DNA of 64,000 nucleotides from Solimonas fluminis. GTDB lineage: Bacteria; Pseudomonadota; Gammaproteobacteria; Nevskiales; Nevskiaceae. Both the position numbers and the translations under genes were made by a program. Location: positions 674,600-738,599 of the forward strand of contig NZ_PSNW01000001.1 in the NCBI RefSeq assembly GCF_002930645.1, given 5' to 3'. The notes below the pieces were generated by a model, which was given only the letters and a program-made list of their open reading frames with translations, did no database searches and was not told the DNA's origin. Within the stretch, counting starts at the first letter, position 1. Each line of letters opens with the position of its first letter. Below are positions 1 through 8,524 of this stretch, piece after piece.

Positions 1-1981
1 CGTGGCCCTGGTTGCCCTGGCTGTAGAGATGGGTGTTGTAGATCTTGCGGTTCTCGATGTCCTGCTGGTTCATGCGCAGGCCCTCGAAGCGAGGCAGGTT
101 CCAGAGCAGGCCGATCTGCTCGTACAGCAGATTGATGGCGTTCTGCGCCGTGGAGGGGCGCTCCTCCTCTCCCGGGCTGCAGACCCGGTAGGGGCTGGTG
201 CCGTCGTCGCCGCAGCGCAGCGCCTCGTACTTCCAGCCGAGCCTGGCGCTGTCGTAGGCCCGCTCGAAGTTCGTGTCGTAGCCCATCACCACCAGGCCCT
301 TCTGGTCCTCGCGTGCCGGCGTGGACACACGCCGCCAGATGTCCGGCCGCTCGCTGTCCGGGTCCAGCACGCCCCAGATGTTGGGGACCGAGGCATTGTG
401 CAGGTAGGGCGCCGCGGCCCAGGTTCCCCACAGCGGCGGGGCCAGCAGCACCGGCGTCTTGTTGTCCGTCTCGCCGTAGGCACCGCTGCCGCAGTAGAGG
501 AAGTTCTGCTTCTTGGTGGCCTCGGGGAAGTCGCCGTCGATGCTGCGCAGGCTCTGCATGGCGTCGGCATAGACCGGATCGGTGCGCACTACCGACATCG
601 GCACCACGTAGGCGGCCAGCCCGCCCAGCTCCGGCGTCTCCAGGTAGGCCGGGTCGTGGATGAAGCGCGGCGAGTAGGCGCCATGGCAGCTGGCGCAGGA
701 GCCGTTGCCCTCGGCCGGACGCGGTGCCGGGTTGTCCAGGCCGCGGCCCCACAGGTCCTTGGCGTGGAACAGGATGGCGCCGGCTTCGGCCAGCTTCGTA
801 TCGATCGCGCCCGGGTAGCGTGGCGGCGCCTGCGTCTCCGCCCAGACCTGGAAGGGTCCGGAATGCGCGTCGTTCCAGGCCAGCGCCTCGTCGTCACGGC
901 CGCTCAGGCTGGCTGCCAGGTCGTAGTACGCGGCCAGGTCGATGCGCGAAGAGTCGGTGGGCAGGATCGCGCCATGGAACTTCTGCGCGCGGTAGGCGAG
1001 GTTCCACCAGGGCGGGCTCTTGATGTTGCCGATGGCCTGGCTGAACAGGATCTTGGGATTCAGCAGCAGCTGCGGGTCACCGCGGCTGAACAGCACGAAG
1101 GCCAGCTGGAAGAAGTCGATGGCGCCGCTGCCGCGATTGGTCGAGATGGTGATCAGGTTGATGGCGCTGTTGAGCGAGAAGCCGCCGCTGGCCTGGCCCA
1201 GGTCGTATCCGCCCACCGCGAAATCGCCGATGCTGCCGGCGCCGGCCAGCTGCGGGCCGAGGTCCGCCCCGCCCTTGTCGCTGTCGATCTGGCCGTTGTG
1301 GCAGGCCACGCAGACCTTGGTGCCGATCTTGCCCGTCCAGGTACCATCGGCCTTGCGGATCTGCGTATAGGCCAGGGGCAACTGGCCGGAGCCGCCGTCG
1401 GTCTGGTTCGGATCCTCGCCCGGCAGCGGATACGGGTTGCGGTAGGGCGACAGCGGCGAGCCGTGGCGCTGCGCCACCAGTTCGTCGAAATTGTCCGGCC
1501 GGCCCGGCAGCCCCCAGACCTCCCAGAGCCGGTTGTAGGCTTCGGCCTCGACGCCGGCGGGGTCCTGCTGGCCGCCGGCGAAGCTCAGCGGCGTGCCGGG
1601 CTCGCCCTGCCCGTGCGCGACGAAGCGGCCGAGCTCCGCCTGCCGGCGCAGTTCCCCGCAGGTCTTCGGGCGCGCGACGGCGTTGCCGCAGTCGCGCCAG
1701 TACGCGTTGAAGGCCACGGCCTTGCCCTGGTTGACGCCAGGCACCAGCAGCTCGCGCGGGTCGCGCGGCAGTGCCGCGGCATCGTCCTTGTCCTTGCAGA
1801 AGTTCGCCCAGGCATTTCCCCCGCGGGCCCCGCCGAGCAGCGGGTACTGTTCCTGCGGGGTCTGCGTTTCGCCGCTGTTCTGCGGCACCGGCGCCACCGT
1901 CGTATCGCTGCGGCCGCAGCCCGACAGCAAGGCTGCCGACAGCAGCAAGCCGCAGCCCAGCTTTCCGATCATCGTCGTCAT
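1..1981 (-). CDS. RoxA-like dihaem c-type cytochrome lipoprotein (3' end cut by window edge)
   Basis: The reading frame runs off the left edge. By alignment with its upstream paralogue only about 20 C-terminal residues are missing. The N-terminus is a lipoprotein signal with lipobox LSGC (Cys22). Two haem c sites are visible: CVACH (224-228) and CASCH (429-433), the second followed by GAYSPR. The roughly 200-residue spacing of the motifs and the length fit the RoxA/RoxB rubber-oxygenase superfamily, which cleaves polyisoprene oxidatively. Substrate cannot be inferred here, and a MauG-like or electron-transfer role is possible. The start at 1981 is chosen because GGAG lies 10 nt upstream; an in-frame ATG at 1987 is the alternative. 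It follows the paralogue by about 20 nt, so they probably form one operon. Confidence 0.8.
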   Translation of the reverse strand, partial: MTTMIGKLGCGLLLSAALLSGCGRSDTTVAPVPQNSGETQTPQEQYPLLGGARGGNAWANFCKDKDDAAALPRDPRELLVPGVNQGKAVAFNAYWRDCGNAVARPKTCGELRRQAELGRFVAHGQGEPGTPLSFAGGQQDPAGVEAEAYNRLWEVWGLPGRPDNFDELVAQRHGSPLSPYRNPYPLPGEDPNQTDGGSGQLPLAYTQIRKADGTWTGKIGTKVCVACHNGQIDSDKGGADLGPQLAGAGSIGDFAVGGYDLGQASGGFSLNSAINLITISTNRGSGAIDFFQLAFVLFSRGDPQLLLNPKILFSQAIGNIKSPPWWNLAYRAQKFHGAILPTDSSRIDLAAYYDLAASLSGRDDEALAWNDAHSGPFQVWAETQAPPRYPGAIDTKLAEAGAILFHAKDLWGRGLDNPAPRPAEGNGSCASCHGAYSPRFIHDPAYLETPELGGLAAYVVPMSVVRTDPVYADAMQSLRSIDGDFPEATKKQNFLYCGSGAYGETDNKTPVLLAPPLWGTWAAAPYLHNASVPNIWGVLDPDSERPDIWRRVSTPAREDQKGLVVMGYDTNFERAYDSARLGWKYEALRCGDDGTSPYRVCSPGEEERPSTAQNAINLLYEQIGLLWNLPRFEGLRMNQQDIENRKIYNTHLYSQGNQGH

Positions 1982-2000
1982 GTCCATCTTGCTCCAGGGA

Positions 2001-4382
2001 CTACAGCGTTTTCAGGTACTCGATCAGCGCGCGGCGCTCTGTGTCGGTCAGCACCGCCGTGAAGTCGTGACCCTCGTTGCCCTGGCTGAAGAGATTGCTG
2101 TTGTAGATCTTGCGATCCTCGATCTGCTGCGGCGTGAACTGCAGCAGCGAGGTGACATTGCCGATGTTCCAGGCCGCCAGCAGGTTGCCGTAGAGCGCGT
2201 TGATCAATGCCCGCACCAGGGGATCCTCGTCCGGGTTCGCCGGATTGCAGTCGAGGAAGGGAACGGTGCCGGCGCCGCAGGCCATGACGTCGTACTTCCA
2301 GCCGAGCTTCGCGGCGTCGTAGGCACGACCGATATCCGTGTCGAAGCCCATCACCACCTTGCCGTCCTGGTCGGGACGCGGCGGCGTGGAGACCCGGCGC
2401 CACAGGCGCGGGCGCTCGGACGGCTTCAGCAGGGTCCAGGCATCGGGCACCGAGCCGTTGTGCAGGTACGGAGCAGTGGCCCAGACGCCGTACAGCGGCG
2501 GCGCGAGATAGCCGATCTCGCGGTCGTCGCCACGCGTGTCGGCGCGGGTCTGTGCTCCGCAATCCTTCTGCGGACCGGCGTCGGCCGTCTCGGGATAGCC
2601 GATGGAGGTGCGCGACAGGGCCTGCGACACACCCTCGTTGTCGGTCATGGCGCGGGCGAAGTCGGTGCGGATCACCGCCTTGGGCGCCACGTAGCTGGCG
2701 ACGCCTTCCAGCGCCGGGTCGGCGAGATAAGCCTTGTCATGCACGAAGCGCGGCGAATAGGCACCGTGGCAGCTGGCGCAGGAACCGTTGCCGCCGGCCG
2801 GACGCTGCGCGGGATTTTCCAGGCCCTCGGCCCAGAGGTTCTTGCTGTGGAACAGGATGGCGCCCTGCTCCGCTAGCGCCGTGTCGACCGGCAGCGGATA
2901 GGCCGGCGCCTTGCGCGCCAGCACCCAGTGGTCGGCATCCTGCGCATGCTCGCTGACGAACGCCGCCGAGTCACCGCCACCCAGCGGCGTGAAGAAGGCC
3001 AGGTCCACGCGTACCGCATCGGCCGGGAAGGAGCCGTTCCAGAACTTCAGCGGACGATGGCCCATGTTCCACCACGCCGGATTGTCGCCAGAGGCGTTGG
3101 ATCCCGAGCGCAGCGTGTCGAGCAGCGACAGGTCGGGCCGCACGCCGCCCAGAGCGGCGATGTTGAAGAAGGCCGCGTTGTTGGTGCCGCGCTGCGTGCT
3201 GAACAGCGCGAAGGCCGAGATGGCAGGCGCGCCGGTCAGGCCCAGGTCGCGGGCAATGACCGAGACGTCGCCGTTGGGATTGCCCGAGCCGTAGGCCAGG
3301 CCCAGTCCAGGGCCGTCCGCCGGCGTGCCGATCTGGCCACTGTGGCAGCCGTGGCAGTTCAGGCCGATGCGGCCGGTCCAGCGGCCGTCAGCCGTACGAG
3401 TCTGCGTGAGGCTGGCGGGCAACTGGCCGCTGCCGCCATCCACCGCCGGGTCGTTGGGGTCTTCGCCCGGCAGCGGATAGGGATTGCGCTCCGGCGTGCG
3501 CGGCAGGCCGAAACGCTCCGCCACCAGGTCGTCGAAGTTGTCGGGACGCTCGCTCAGGCCCCAGATGCGCCAGAGCTTGTTGTAGCCGTCGGCGGTGGTC
3601 GAGAACAGTCCGCCCTCGCCGGTGGCCGCGAAGAAGTTGCCCGCGCCGACCCGCCCCAGGCCCTCCATCAGGATCGCGCCGCGGTCATGGCTGGCGCGCA
3701 GTTCGCCGCAGGTCTTCGGGTGCGGGCGCTCGTTCACCTTCTCCGGCTCGGCGTGGCAGTCTTTCCACCAGGCGTTGTAGTAGACCGCCTTGCCGTCATT
3801 GAACCCGGGCTGCACCAGCGAGCGCGGGTCCGCGGGCAGTGCGGCCTCGTCGTCCTTGCCCTCGCAGAAGTCGAACCAGCGATGCCCGCCGCGGGAGCTT
3901 CCCAGCAGCGGCAGCAGTTCGCCCACGTCGATGCCGCCCCCGAGGCTGCAGGTCGAGGGATCCCCGAAGCACTTCAGCAGGATTTCCATGTTCCGGTACG
4001 GCGCGCTGTCCACGGGCCAAGGGGCGCCGCCGGTATGCGGCGTCTCCTGCCCGGAAGCCATCAGCAGGATGCGCGAGGTGGGGTTGTTGCCGCCCAGGCG
4101 CTCCCAGTTGGCCCGCAGATCCTGCATGTCCTGGGATTTGCCCGCGGACAGCATGAAGTCGCGGCCGTCCTCCACGTCGGCCACGCCGCCAGGGACATGA
4201 CAGCTGCGGCAAAAGTCGAGGTTGGGCTGCACGCGGCTGCCGAAGTGTTCGTCCAGGCTGCGCGCCCCGCCCTCGCCGCCGGCGCCGACGGGGCTGCTGC
4301 GACTGGGCGCGCAGGCGGACAGCAGCGCGGTACAAAGGACGCCTGCCAGCAGCAGGCCTGATCGGGATATGCCGTGGTTCAT
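2001..4382 (-). CDS. RoxA-like multihaem c-type cytochrome lipoprotein (three CXXCH motifs)
   Basis: This 793-residue protein is a paralogue of the downstream gene. The start at 4382 has GGAGGAG six nt upstream; a longer frame reaches into the operator and is rejected. Lipobox LSAC (Cys24) predicts a lipid-anchored periplasmic or outer-membrane protein. CHGCH (343-347) and CASCH (535-539) match the two sites of the paralogue. CRSCH (58-62) is an additional haem site in an N-terminal extension of roughly 130 residues that the paralogue lacks. The motif PYLHNGSVP near the C-terminus is shared by the pair. Family knowledge suggests oxidative cleavage or peroxidase-type chemistry; the extra haem could be an electron entry site (inference). 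It is divergent from a TetR gene. Confidence 0.82.
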   Translation of the reverse strand: MNHGISRSGLLLAGVLCTALLSACAPSRSSPVGAGGEGGARSLDEHFGSRVQPNLDFCRSCHVPGGVADVEDGRDFMLSAGKSQDMQDLRANWERLGGNNPTSRILLMASGQETPHTGGAPWPVDSAPYRNMEILLKCFGDPSTCSLGGGIDVGELLPLLGSSRGGHRWFDFCEGKDDEAALPADPRSLVQPGFNDGKAVYYNAWWKDCHAEPEKVNERPHPKTCGELRASHDRGAILMEGLGRVGAGNFFAATGEGGLFSTTADGYNKLWRIWGLSERPDNFDDLVAERFGLPRTPERNPYPLPGEDPNDPAVDGGSGQLPASLTQTRTADGRWTGRIGLNCHGCHSGQIGTPADGPGLGLAYGSGNPNGDVSVIARDLGLTGAPAISAFALFSTQRGTNNAAFFNIAALGGVRPDLSLLDTLRSGSNASGDNPAWWNMGHRPLKFWNGSFPADAVRVDLAFFTPLGGGDSAAFVSEHAQDADHWVLARKAPAYPLPVDTALAEQGAILFHSKNLWAEGLENPAQRPAGGNGSCASCHGAYSPRFVHDKAYLADPALEGVASYVAPKAVIRTDFARAMTDNEGVSQALSRTSIGYPETADAGPQKDCGAQTRADTRGDDREIGYLAPPLYGVWATAPYLHNGSVPDAWTLLKPSERPRLWRRVSTPPRPDQDGKVVMGFDTDIGRAYDAAKLGWKYDVMACGAGTVPFLDCNPANPDEDPLVRALINALYGNLLAAWNIGNVTSLLQFTPQQIEDRKIYNSNLFSQGNEGHDFTAVLTDTERRALIEYLKTL

Positions 4383-4419
4383 GCTGTCTCCTCCAACAGT
4401 CCATGACCTGGGTTTGTTA

Positions 4420-4458
4420 TGACTTTTGTCAATATATTCCAATATTGACATTTGTCAA
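4420..4458. promoter_or_regulatory. Twin TetR-type operator overlapping the divergent promoter
   Basis: Two 12-bp dyads of form TGAC-N4-GTCA occur at 4420-4431 (TGACTTTTGTCA) and 4446-4457 (TGACATTTGTCA), with centres 26 bp apart. A further perfect inverted repeat, TGTCAATAT/ATATTGACA, spans 4427-4450. On the minus strand TTGACA (4458-4453) and TATATT (4436-4431), 16 bp apart, form a near-consensus promoter for the cytochrome genes lying inside the dyads. The tract is AT-rich in a GC-rich genome. I infer binding by the divergent TetR protein. Confidence 0.7.
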
Positions 4459-4488
4459 TTAGATGAGCGGCCACTATGCTTCGCCCTC

Positions 4489-5148
4489 ATGAACGACGCC
4501 CTGGACCCCTCGGCCGTAGCGCGGCAGCCCACGCAGCGGCGCGCGAAGGACCGCTTCGACCGCATCCTGCAGGCGGCCGAGACGCTGCTGACCGAGCAGG
4601 GGCTCTCGGGCTTCTCGATCCCGGCCCTGGCCGAGCGCCTGGGCTACACGCGCGGCAGCGTCTACGCCTACTTCCCCACGCCCTACGCGATCCTCAACGA
4701 GCTGGTGGGGCGCTACCTGGTGGAACTGGAGGCGGTGTTCTTCTCCCGCGCCGAGGAGCTGCGCAACCTGGGCTGGCGCGACGGCACCGCCGCGGTGGTC
4801 GACCATGCGGTCGCCTTCCACAATGCCCACCCCGCGGCACGCCTGCTGATCCTGGGCGGTGCCGTCACCGACGACAGCTACCGCGCGCAGGAGCGGACCA
4901 ACCAGCGCCTGGGTGAACTGGGACGCATGGTCTGGTACCAGGGCGGCCTGCTGCCCGAAGGTCCGCCGGACCTGACGACCCTGGCCGCGGACATCGGCAC
5001 CGCCTGCTTCCGCCGCTCGTTCTTCGAGCACGGCGAGATCACGCCGGCCTACCGCGACGCCGCGGTGGCGGCGATGGCCGGCTTCCTGGGGCCCTACATG
5101 GAGGCGGCGGTGAAGCCGGCCGCCCGGGCGCGCCGCAAGGCCGGCTGA
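4489..5148 (+). CDS. TetR/AcrR family regulator of the cytochrome pair
   Basis: A 219-residue regulator. An N-terminal helix-turn-helix (about residues 20-65, with the motif GSVYAYFPTP typical of TetR recognition helices) is followed by an all-helical ligand/dimer domain. An in-frame TTG at 4426 would place the start inside the operator, so ATG 4489 is preferred. It is divergent from the two RoxA-like cytochrome genes with a 106-bp intergenic region that holds two dyads, so it most likely represses both itself and the cytochrome operon. The inducer is unknown. It ends just before the terminator of the RND operon, which converges on it. Confidence 0.85.
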   Translation: MNDALDPSAVARQPTQRRAKDRFDRILQAAETLLTEQGLSGFSIPALAERLGYTRGSVYAYFPTPYAILNELVGRYLVELEAVFFSRAEELRNLGWRDGTAAVVDHAVAFHNAHPAARLLILGGAVTDDSYRAQERTNQRLGELGRMVWYQGGLLPEGPPDLTTLAADIGTACFRRSFFEHGEITPAYRDAAVAAMAGFLGPYMEAAVKPAARARRKAG

Positions 5149-5163
5149 GCCCGGACGACGGGC

Positions 5164-5188
5164 AAAAAAAGGCCCGCTTGCGCGGGCC
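5164..5188 (-). terminator. Rho-independent terminator of the RND efflux operon
   Basis: A perfect 7-bp stem GGCCCGC/GCGGGCC (5171-5177, 5182-5188) with a TTGC loop is followed on the minus strand by seven T residues (5170-5164). It lies 25 bp after the RND pump stop codon. Confidence 0.9.
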
Positions 5189-5212
5189 GAATGGGCTGAG
5201 AGCGGAAAAAAA

Positions 5213-8200
5213 TCAGTGATTGAGCTGCGGCTGCGCCGCCGGCGCATGCGATTTCGACAGGTCGTGGCCCAGGTACAGGTACATGGCCGGCACCACGTAC
5301 AGCGTGAACAGCGTGCCGATCGACATGCCCGCGGCGATCACCAGGCCCATCGAGAAGCGGGCGGCGGTGCCGGGGCCCGAGGACAGCAGCAGCGGCACCA
5401 TGCCGATCACCAGGGCCGCGGTGGTCATCAGCACCGGGCGCAGTCGCACCGACGTCGCTTCCTCGATCGCCTCGCGCTTGTTCAGGCCCTGCTCCTGCAG
5501 CTTGTTGGCGAACTCCACGATCAGGATGCCGTGCTTGGAGATCACGCCGATCAGGGTGATCAGGCCGACCTGCGTGTAGATGTTCAGCGTCATGCCGGGC
5601 AAGGCCGTCAGCTGCATGCCGTTGGTAATGCCGAAGATGTTCAGCACCAGCAAGGCACCGCAGATGGCCATCGGCACCGTCACCAGGATCACCAGCGGGT
5701 CGCGGAAGGACTCGAACTGGGCCGCCAGCACCAGGTAGATGATGATCAACGCGAAGGCGAAGGTCACCAGCAGCGCCGAGCCTTCCGTCTTGAACTGGCG
5801 CGAAGGACCGGCGTAGTCGACCTGGAAGCCGGCCGGCATCACCTCGGCGGAGATGTCCTCCAGGATCTTCAGGGCCTCGCCCTGGGTCACGTCGGGACGC
5901 GGCACCGCGACGATGGTGTTGGAGTTGAGCTGCTGGGCATGTTCGATCGAGCGCGGCACGATGCGGGAGCTGATCTTCACCAGCGTCGAGATCGGGATCA
6001 GCTCGCCGTTGGAGGCGCGCGTGTAGTAGCCCTCGAGCTGCGCCGGGTTGAGGCGCTCGCCGCGTTCCACCTGCTGGATCACCTTGTAGGACCGGGCGTC
6101 GTAGGAGAAGCGGTTGACCTCGCCGCCGGCCAGCAGGGCCGACAGGTCGCCCGACAGCTGCGCCATGTCCACGCCCAGCAGCGCCGCCTTGTCGCGGTCG
6201 ATCTCGATCACCGCCTCGGGGCGGTCGACGCGCAGGCGCGGCGCGGCGTAGAAGAACTTCTTGGTCGCCATGGTACGCTGGATGATCTCGTCGCCGATGC
6301 GTGCCATGGTGATGGGGTCGGTGGTGGACTTGAGCACGAACTCCACCGGATAGCCCTGGCCCGGCGTCGGCAGCGGCGGCGGCTGGATGCCCGCCCAGCG
6401 GATGCCGCTGACCTTTTCCATGTCGGGCTGCAGTTCCGCCAGGATGTTCTTGGTGGAAGTCTGGCGCTCGGTCCAGGGCTTCATCACCATGCCCATGAAG
6501 GCCTGGTTGGTGTCGATCACGAAGGTGAAGATGTGATCCAGCTCCGGATGCTTCAGCGCGACCTTCTGCACCGCCGCGAAGTACTCGTCCATGTACTCCT
6601 GGGTAGCGTAGCCGTCGGTCTCGCTGATGGAGAAGGCGAAGCCCAGGTCCTCCTCCGGCGCCAGCTCGGCGGCCGTGGAACGGAACAGCGCGATGCAGGA
6701 CGCGAACATCAGCGCGCCGAACACCATGATCACCAGGCGCGTTTCCAGCGCGCTGTGCAGGCGCCGCTTGAAGGCGTTGCGCCACTGTTCGAACTTCGTG
6801 TCGAGCCAGGTCGCCAGGCGGTTCTCCTCGGCCCCCTCGCCATGGGTGGGCTTGAGGATACGTGCACACATCATCGGCGTGAGAGTCAGCGCGATGACGC
6901 CCGACACCAGTACGCTGCCCGCCAGCGTGAAGGCGAACTCCGTGAACAGCTTGCCGGTGATGCCGCCCAGGAAGGCGATCGGCGCGTACACCGCCATCAG
7001 CGTGATGGTCATGGAGATGACCGGGCCGACCAGCTCGCGCGCGCCCTTGATGGAGGCGTCGAAGGGCTTCATGCCCTCTTCGATGTGGCGGTGGATGTTC
7101 TCCATCACGATGATGGCGTCGTCCACCACCATGCCGATTGCCAGCACCATCGCCAGCAGCGTCAGCAGGTTGATGGTGAAGCCCATGATCAGCATGATGA
7201 ACAGGCCGCCCACCAGCGACAGCGGCACGGTGATCGCCGGGATCAGCGAGTTGCGCATCGACCCCAGGAACAGGAAGATCACCACGATGACGATCAGCAC
7301 GGCCTCGATCAGGGTCTTGACCACCTCGTTGATCGCTTCCTTGATGTAGATCGTCGAGTCGTAGCCGATCTCCGCCTTGAGGCCCTCCGGCAGCGCCTTG
7401 AGCATGGACGGCCACATGTCGTTGACCGCCTTGGTCACGTCGAGCACGTTGCCGTCAGGGCGGATCTTGATCGCCACGAACAGCGCCGGGTCGCCGTCCC
7501 AGCCGGCGCCGCCCTCATAGGTCTCGGAGCCGAGGATGACGTTGGCGACGTCGCCCAGGCGCACTACGGTATTGCCGTCGGACTTGACCACCAGCTGCCG
7601 GAATTCGTCGGTGGTGCGCAGGTCGGTCTGCGCCGAGAGGCCGATCTTGACGAAGTTGCCCTTGGTCTCGCCCACCGCCGACAGCACGTTCTGCTGGCGG
7701 ATGCGGGAGAAGACCTCCCCCGCGGTGAGGTTGTGCGCCGCCAGGCGGTCGGGCTTGAGCCAGATGCGCATGGCGTAGGTGCGCGCACCCTGCAGTTCGG
7801 CGCGCTCGATGCCCGGGATAGCGGCCAGCTGCGGCTCCACCACGCGGGTCAGGTAGTCGGTGATCTGGCTCTTGTCCAGCACCAGGGACGAATAGGTCAG
7901 GTACATCGCCGCGGTGCCGCCGCCCTCGGCCACCGTGATGATCGGGTCCTCGGAGCCCTCTGGCATCTGGCTGCGCAGTTTGGCGACCTTGGCCGAGATG
8001 TCGGTCATCGCCTCGGCCGGGCTCTTGTCCATGCGCAGGTTGGCGGTGATGGTGCTCAGGCCCTGCGCGCTGGTGGACGTCAGGAAGTCGATGCCGTCCG
8101 CCGTGGCGATCTCGCGCTCCAGCGGCGTGGTGATGAAGCCTTCCACCAGGGCCGGATCGGCACCCGGATAGGCCACCGTGACCAGCAGCTGCGCGTTCTG

Positions 8201-8320
8201 CAGGAAGGGGTACTCGCGCACGGTCAGGTTGAAGAAGGCGCGCACGCCCAGCAGCAGGATGACCAGGCTGATGACCGTCGCCAGGACCGGCCGCTTGATG
8301 AAGATGTCGGTGAAGTTCAT
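5213..8320 (-). CDS. RND multidrug efflux permease (HAE1/AcrB-MexF family)
   Basis: A 1035-residue inner-membrane proton-driven exporter, the usual length for AcrB-type pumps. The N-terminus (FTDIFIKRPVLATVISLVIL) is the first transmembrane helix. The proton-relay motif GMVVDDAIIVMENI, with the Asp-Asp pair of TM4, lies near residue 405, and the second half repeats the architecture. Start ATG 8320 is preferred over an in-frame GTG at 8329 because AGG sits 8 nt upstream. It is the last gene of the operon tetR-tolC-adaptor-pump, separated from the adaptor by about 200 bp that contain a long hairpin. Substrate is not predictable from sequence. Confidence 0.95.
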   Translation of the reverse strand: MNFTDIFIKRPVLATVISLVILLLGVRAFFNLTVREYPFLQNAQLLVTVAYPGADPALVEGFITTPLEREIATADGIDFLTSTSAQGLSTITANLRMDKSPAEAMTDISAKVAKLRSQMPEGSEDPIITVAEGGGTAAMYLTYSSLVLDKSQITDYLTRVVEPQLAAIPGIERAELQGARTYAMRIWLKPDRLAAHNLTAGEVFSRIRQQNVLSAVGETKGNFVKIGLSAQTDLRTTDEFRQLVVKSDGNTVVRLGDVANVILGSETYEGGAGWDGDPALFVAIKIRPDGNVLDVTKAVNDMWPSMLKALPEGLKAEIGYDSTIYIKEAINEVVKTLIEAVLIVIVVIFLFLGSMRNSLIPAITVPLSLVGGLFIMLIMGFTINLLTLLAMVLAIGMVVDDAIIVMENIHRHIEEGMKPFDASIKGARELVGPVISMTITLMAVYAPIAFLGGITGKLFTEFAFTLAGSVLVSGVIALTLTPMMCARILKPTHGEGAEENRLATWLDTKFEQWRNAFKRRLHSALETRLVIMVFGALMFASCIALFRSTAAELAPEEDLGFAFSISETDGYATQEYMDEYFAAVQKVALKHPELDHIFTFVIDTNQAFMGMVMKPWTERQTSTKNILAELQPDMEKVSGIRWAGIQPPPLPTPGQGYPVEFVLKSTTDPITMARIGDEIIQRTMATKKFFYAAPRLRVDRPEAVIEIDRDKAALLGVDMAQLSGDLSALLAGGEVNRFSYDARSYKVIQQVERGERLNPAQLEGYYTRASNGELIPISTLVKISSRIVPRSIEHAQQLNSNTIVAVPRPDVTQGEALKILEDISAEVMPAGFQVDYAGPSRQFKTEGSALLVTFAFALIIIYLVLAAQFESFRDPLVILVTVPMAICGALLVLNIFGITNGMQLTALPGMTLNIYTQVGLITLIGVISKHGILIVEFANKLQEQGLNKREAIEEATSVRLRPVLMTTAALVIGMVPLLLSSGPGTAARFSMGLVIAAGMSIGTLFTLYVVPAMYLYLGHDLSKSHAPAAQPQLNH

Positions 8321-8476
8321 GTGTCGCACCTGCTTCTGGGTTCGCCGGCGTTCGGGGGAACGGCAGCTACAGCTTGTACTGCTCGTACTGCTTTGCAGCC
8401 TCTACAGGCCGGGCCTGTCACGGTCATCGCCAGCCACGGCAAGACACTCCCCGCCCGGTCATCCGGGCCAGGCCCG

Positions 8477-8524
8477 AAACCGCCGGGCGGATGCCCAGCG
8501 GGCATCCGCCGGCTCCGGCGGTTT
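8477..8524 (-). other. Long two-part hairpin between adaptor and pump genes
   Basis: An 11-bp perfect stem GGCGGATGCCC/GGGCATCCGCC (8486-8496, 8500-8510) is nested inside a 9-bp stem AAACCGCCG/CGGCGGTTT (8477-8485, 8516-8524). The outer stem reaches the last base of the adaptor stop codon. There is no T-run on either strand, so it is not a standard terminator. It could stabilise the upstream mRNA or reduce pump expression (inference). The rest of 8330-8476 shows nothing I can name. Confidence 0.7.

Noticed and set aside
2-2062. Long plus-strand open frame opposite the first cytochrome gene
   Set aside because: It mirrors a protein with haem motifs, lipobox and good starts on the minus strand; the plus frame has no recognisable domain and biased composition, typical of shadows in GC-rich DNA.
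4426-4488. TTG-initiated extension of the first TetR gene
   Set aside because: It would begin inside the operator and lacks a ribosome site; the homology starts after ATG 4489.
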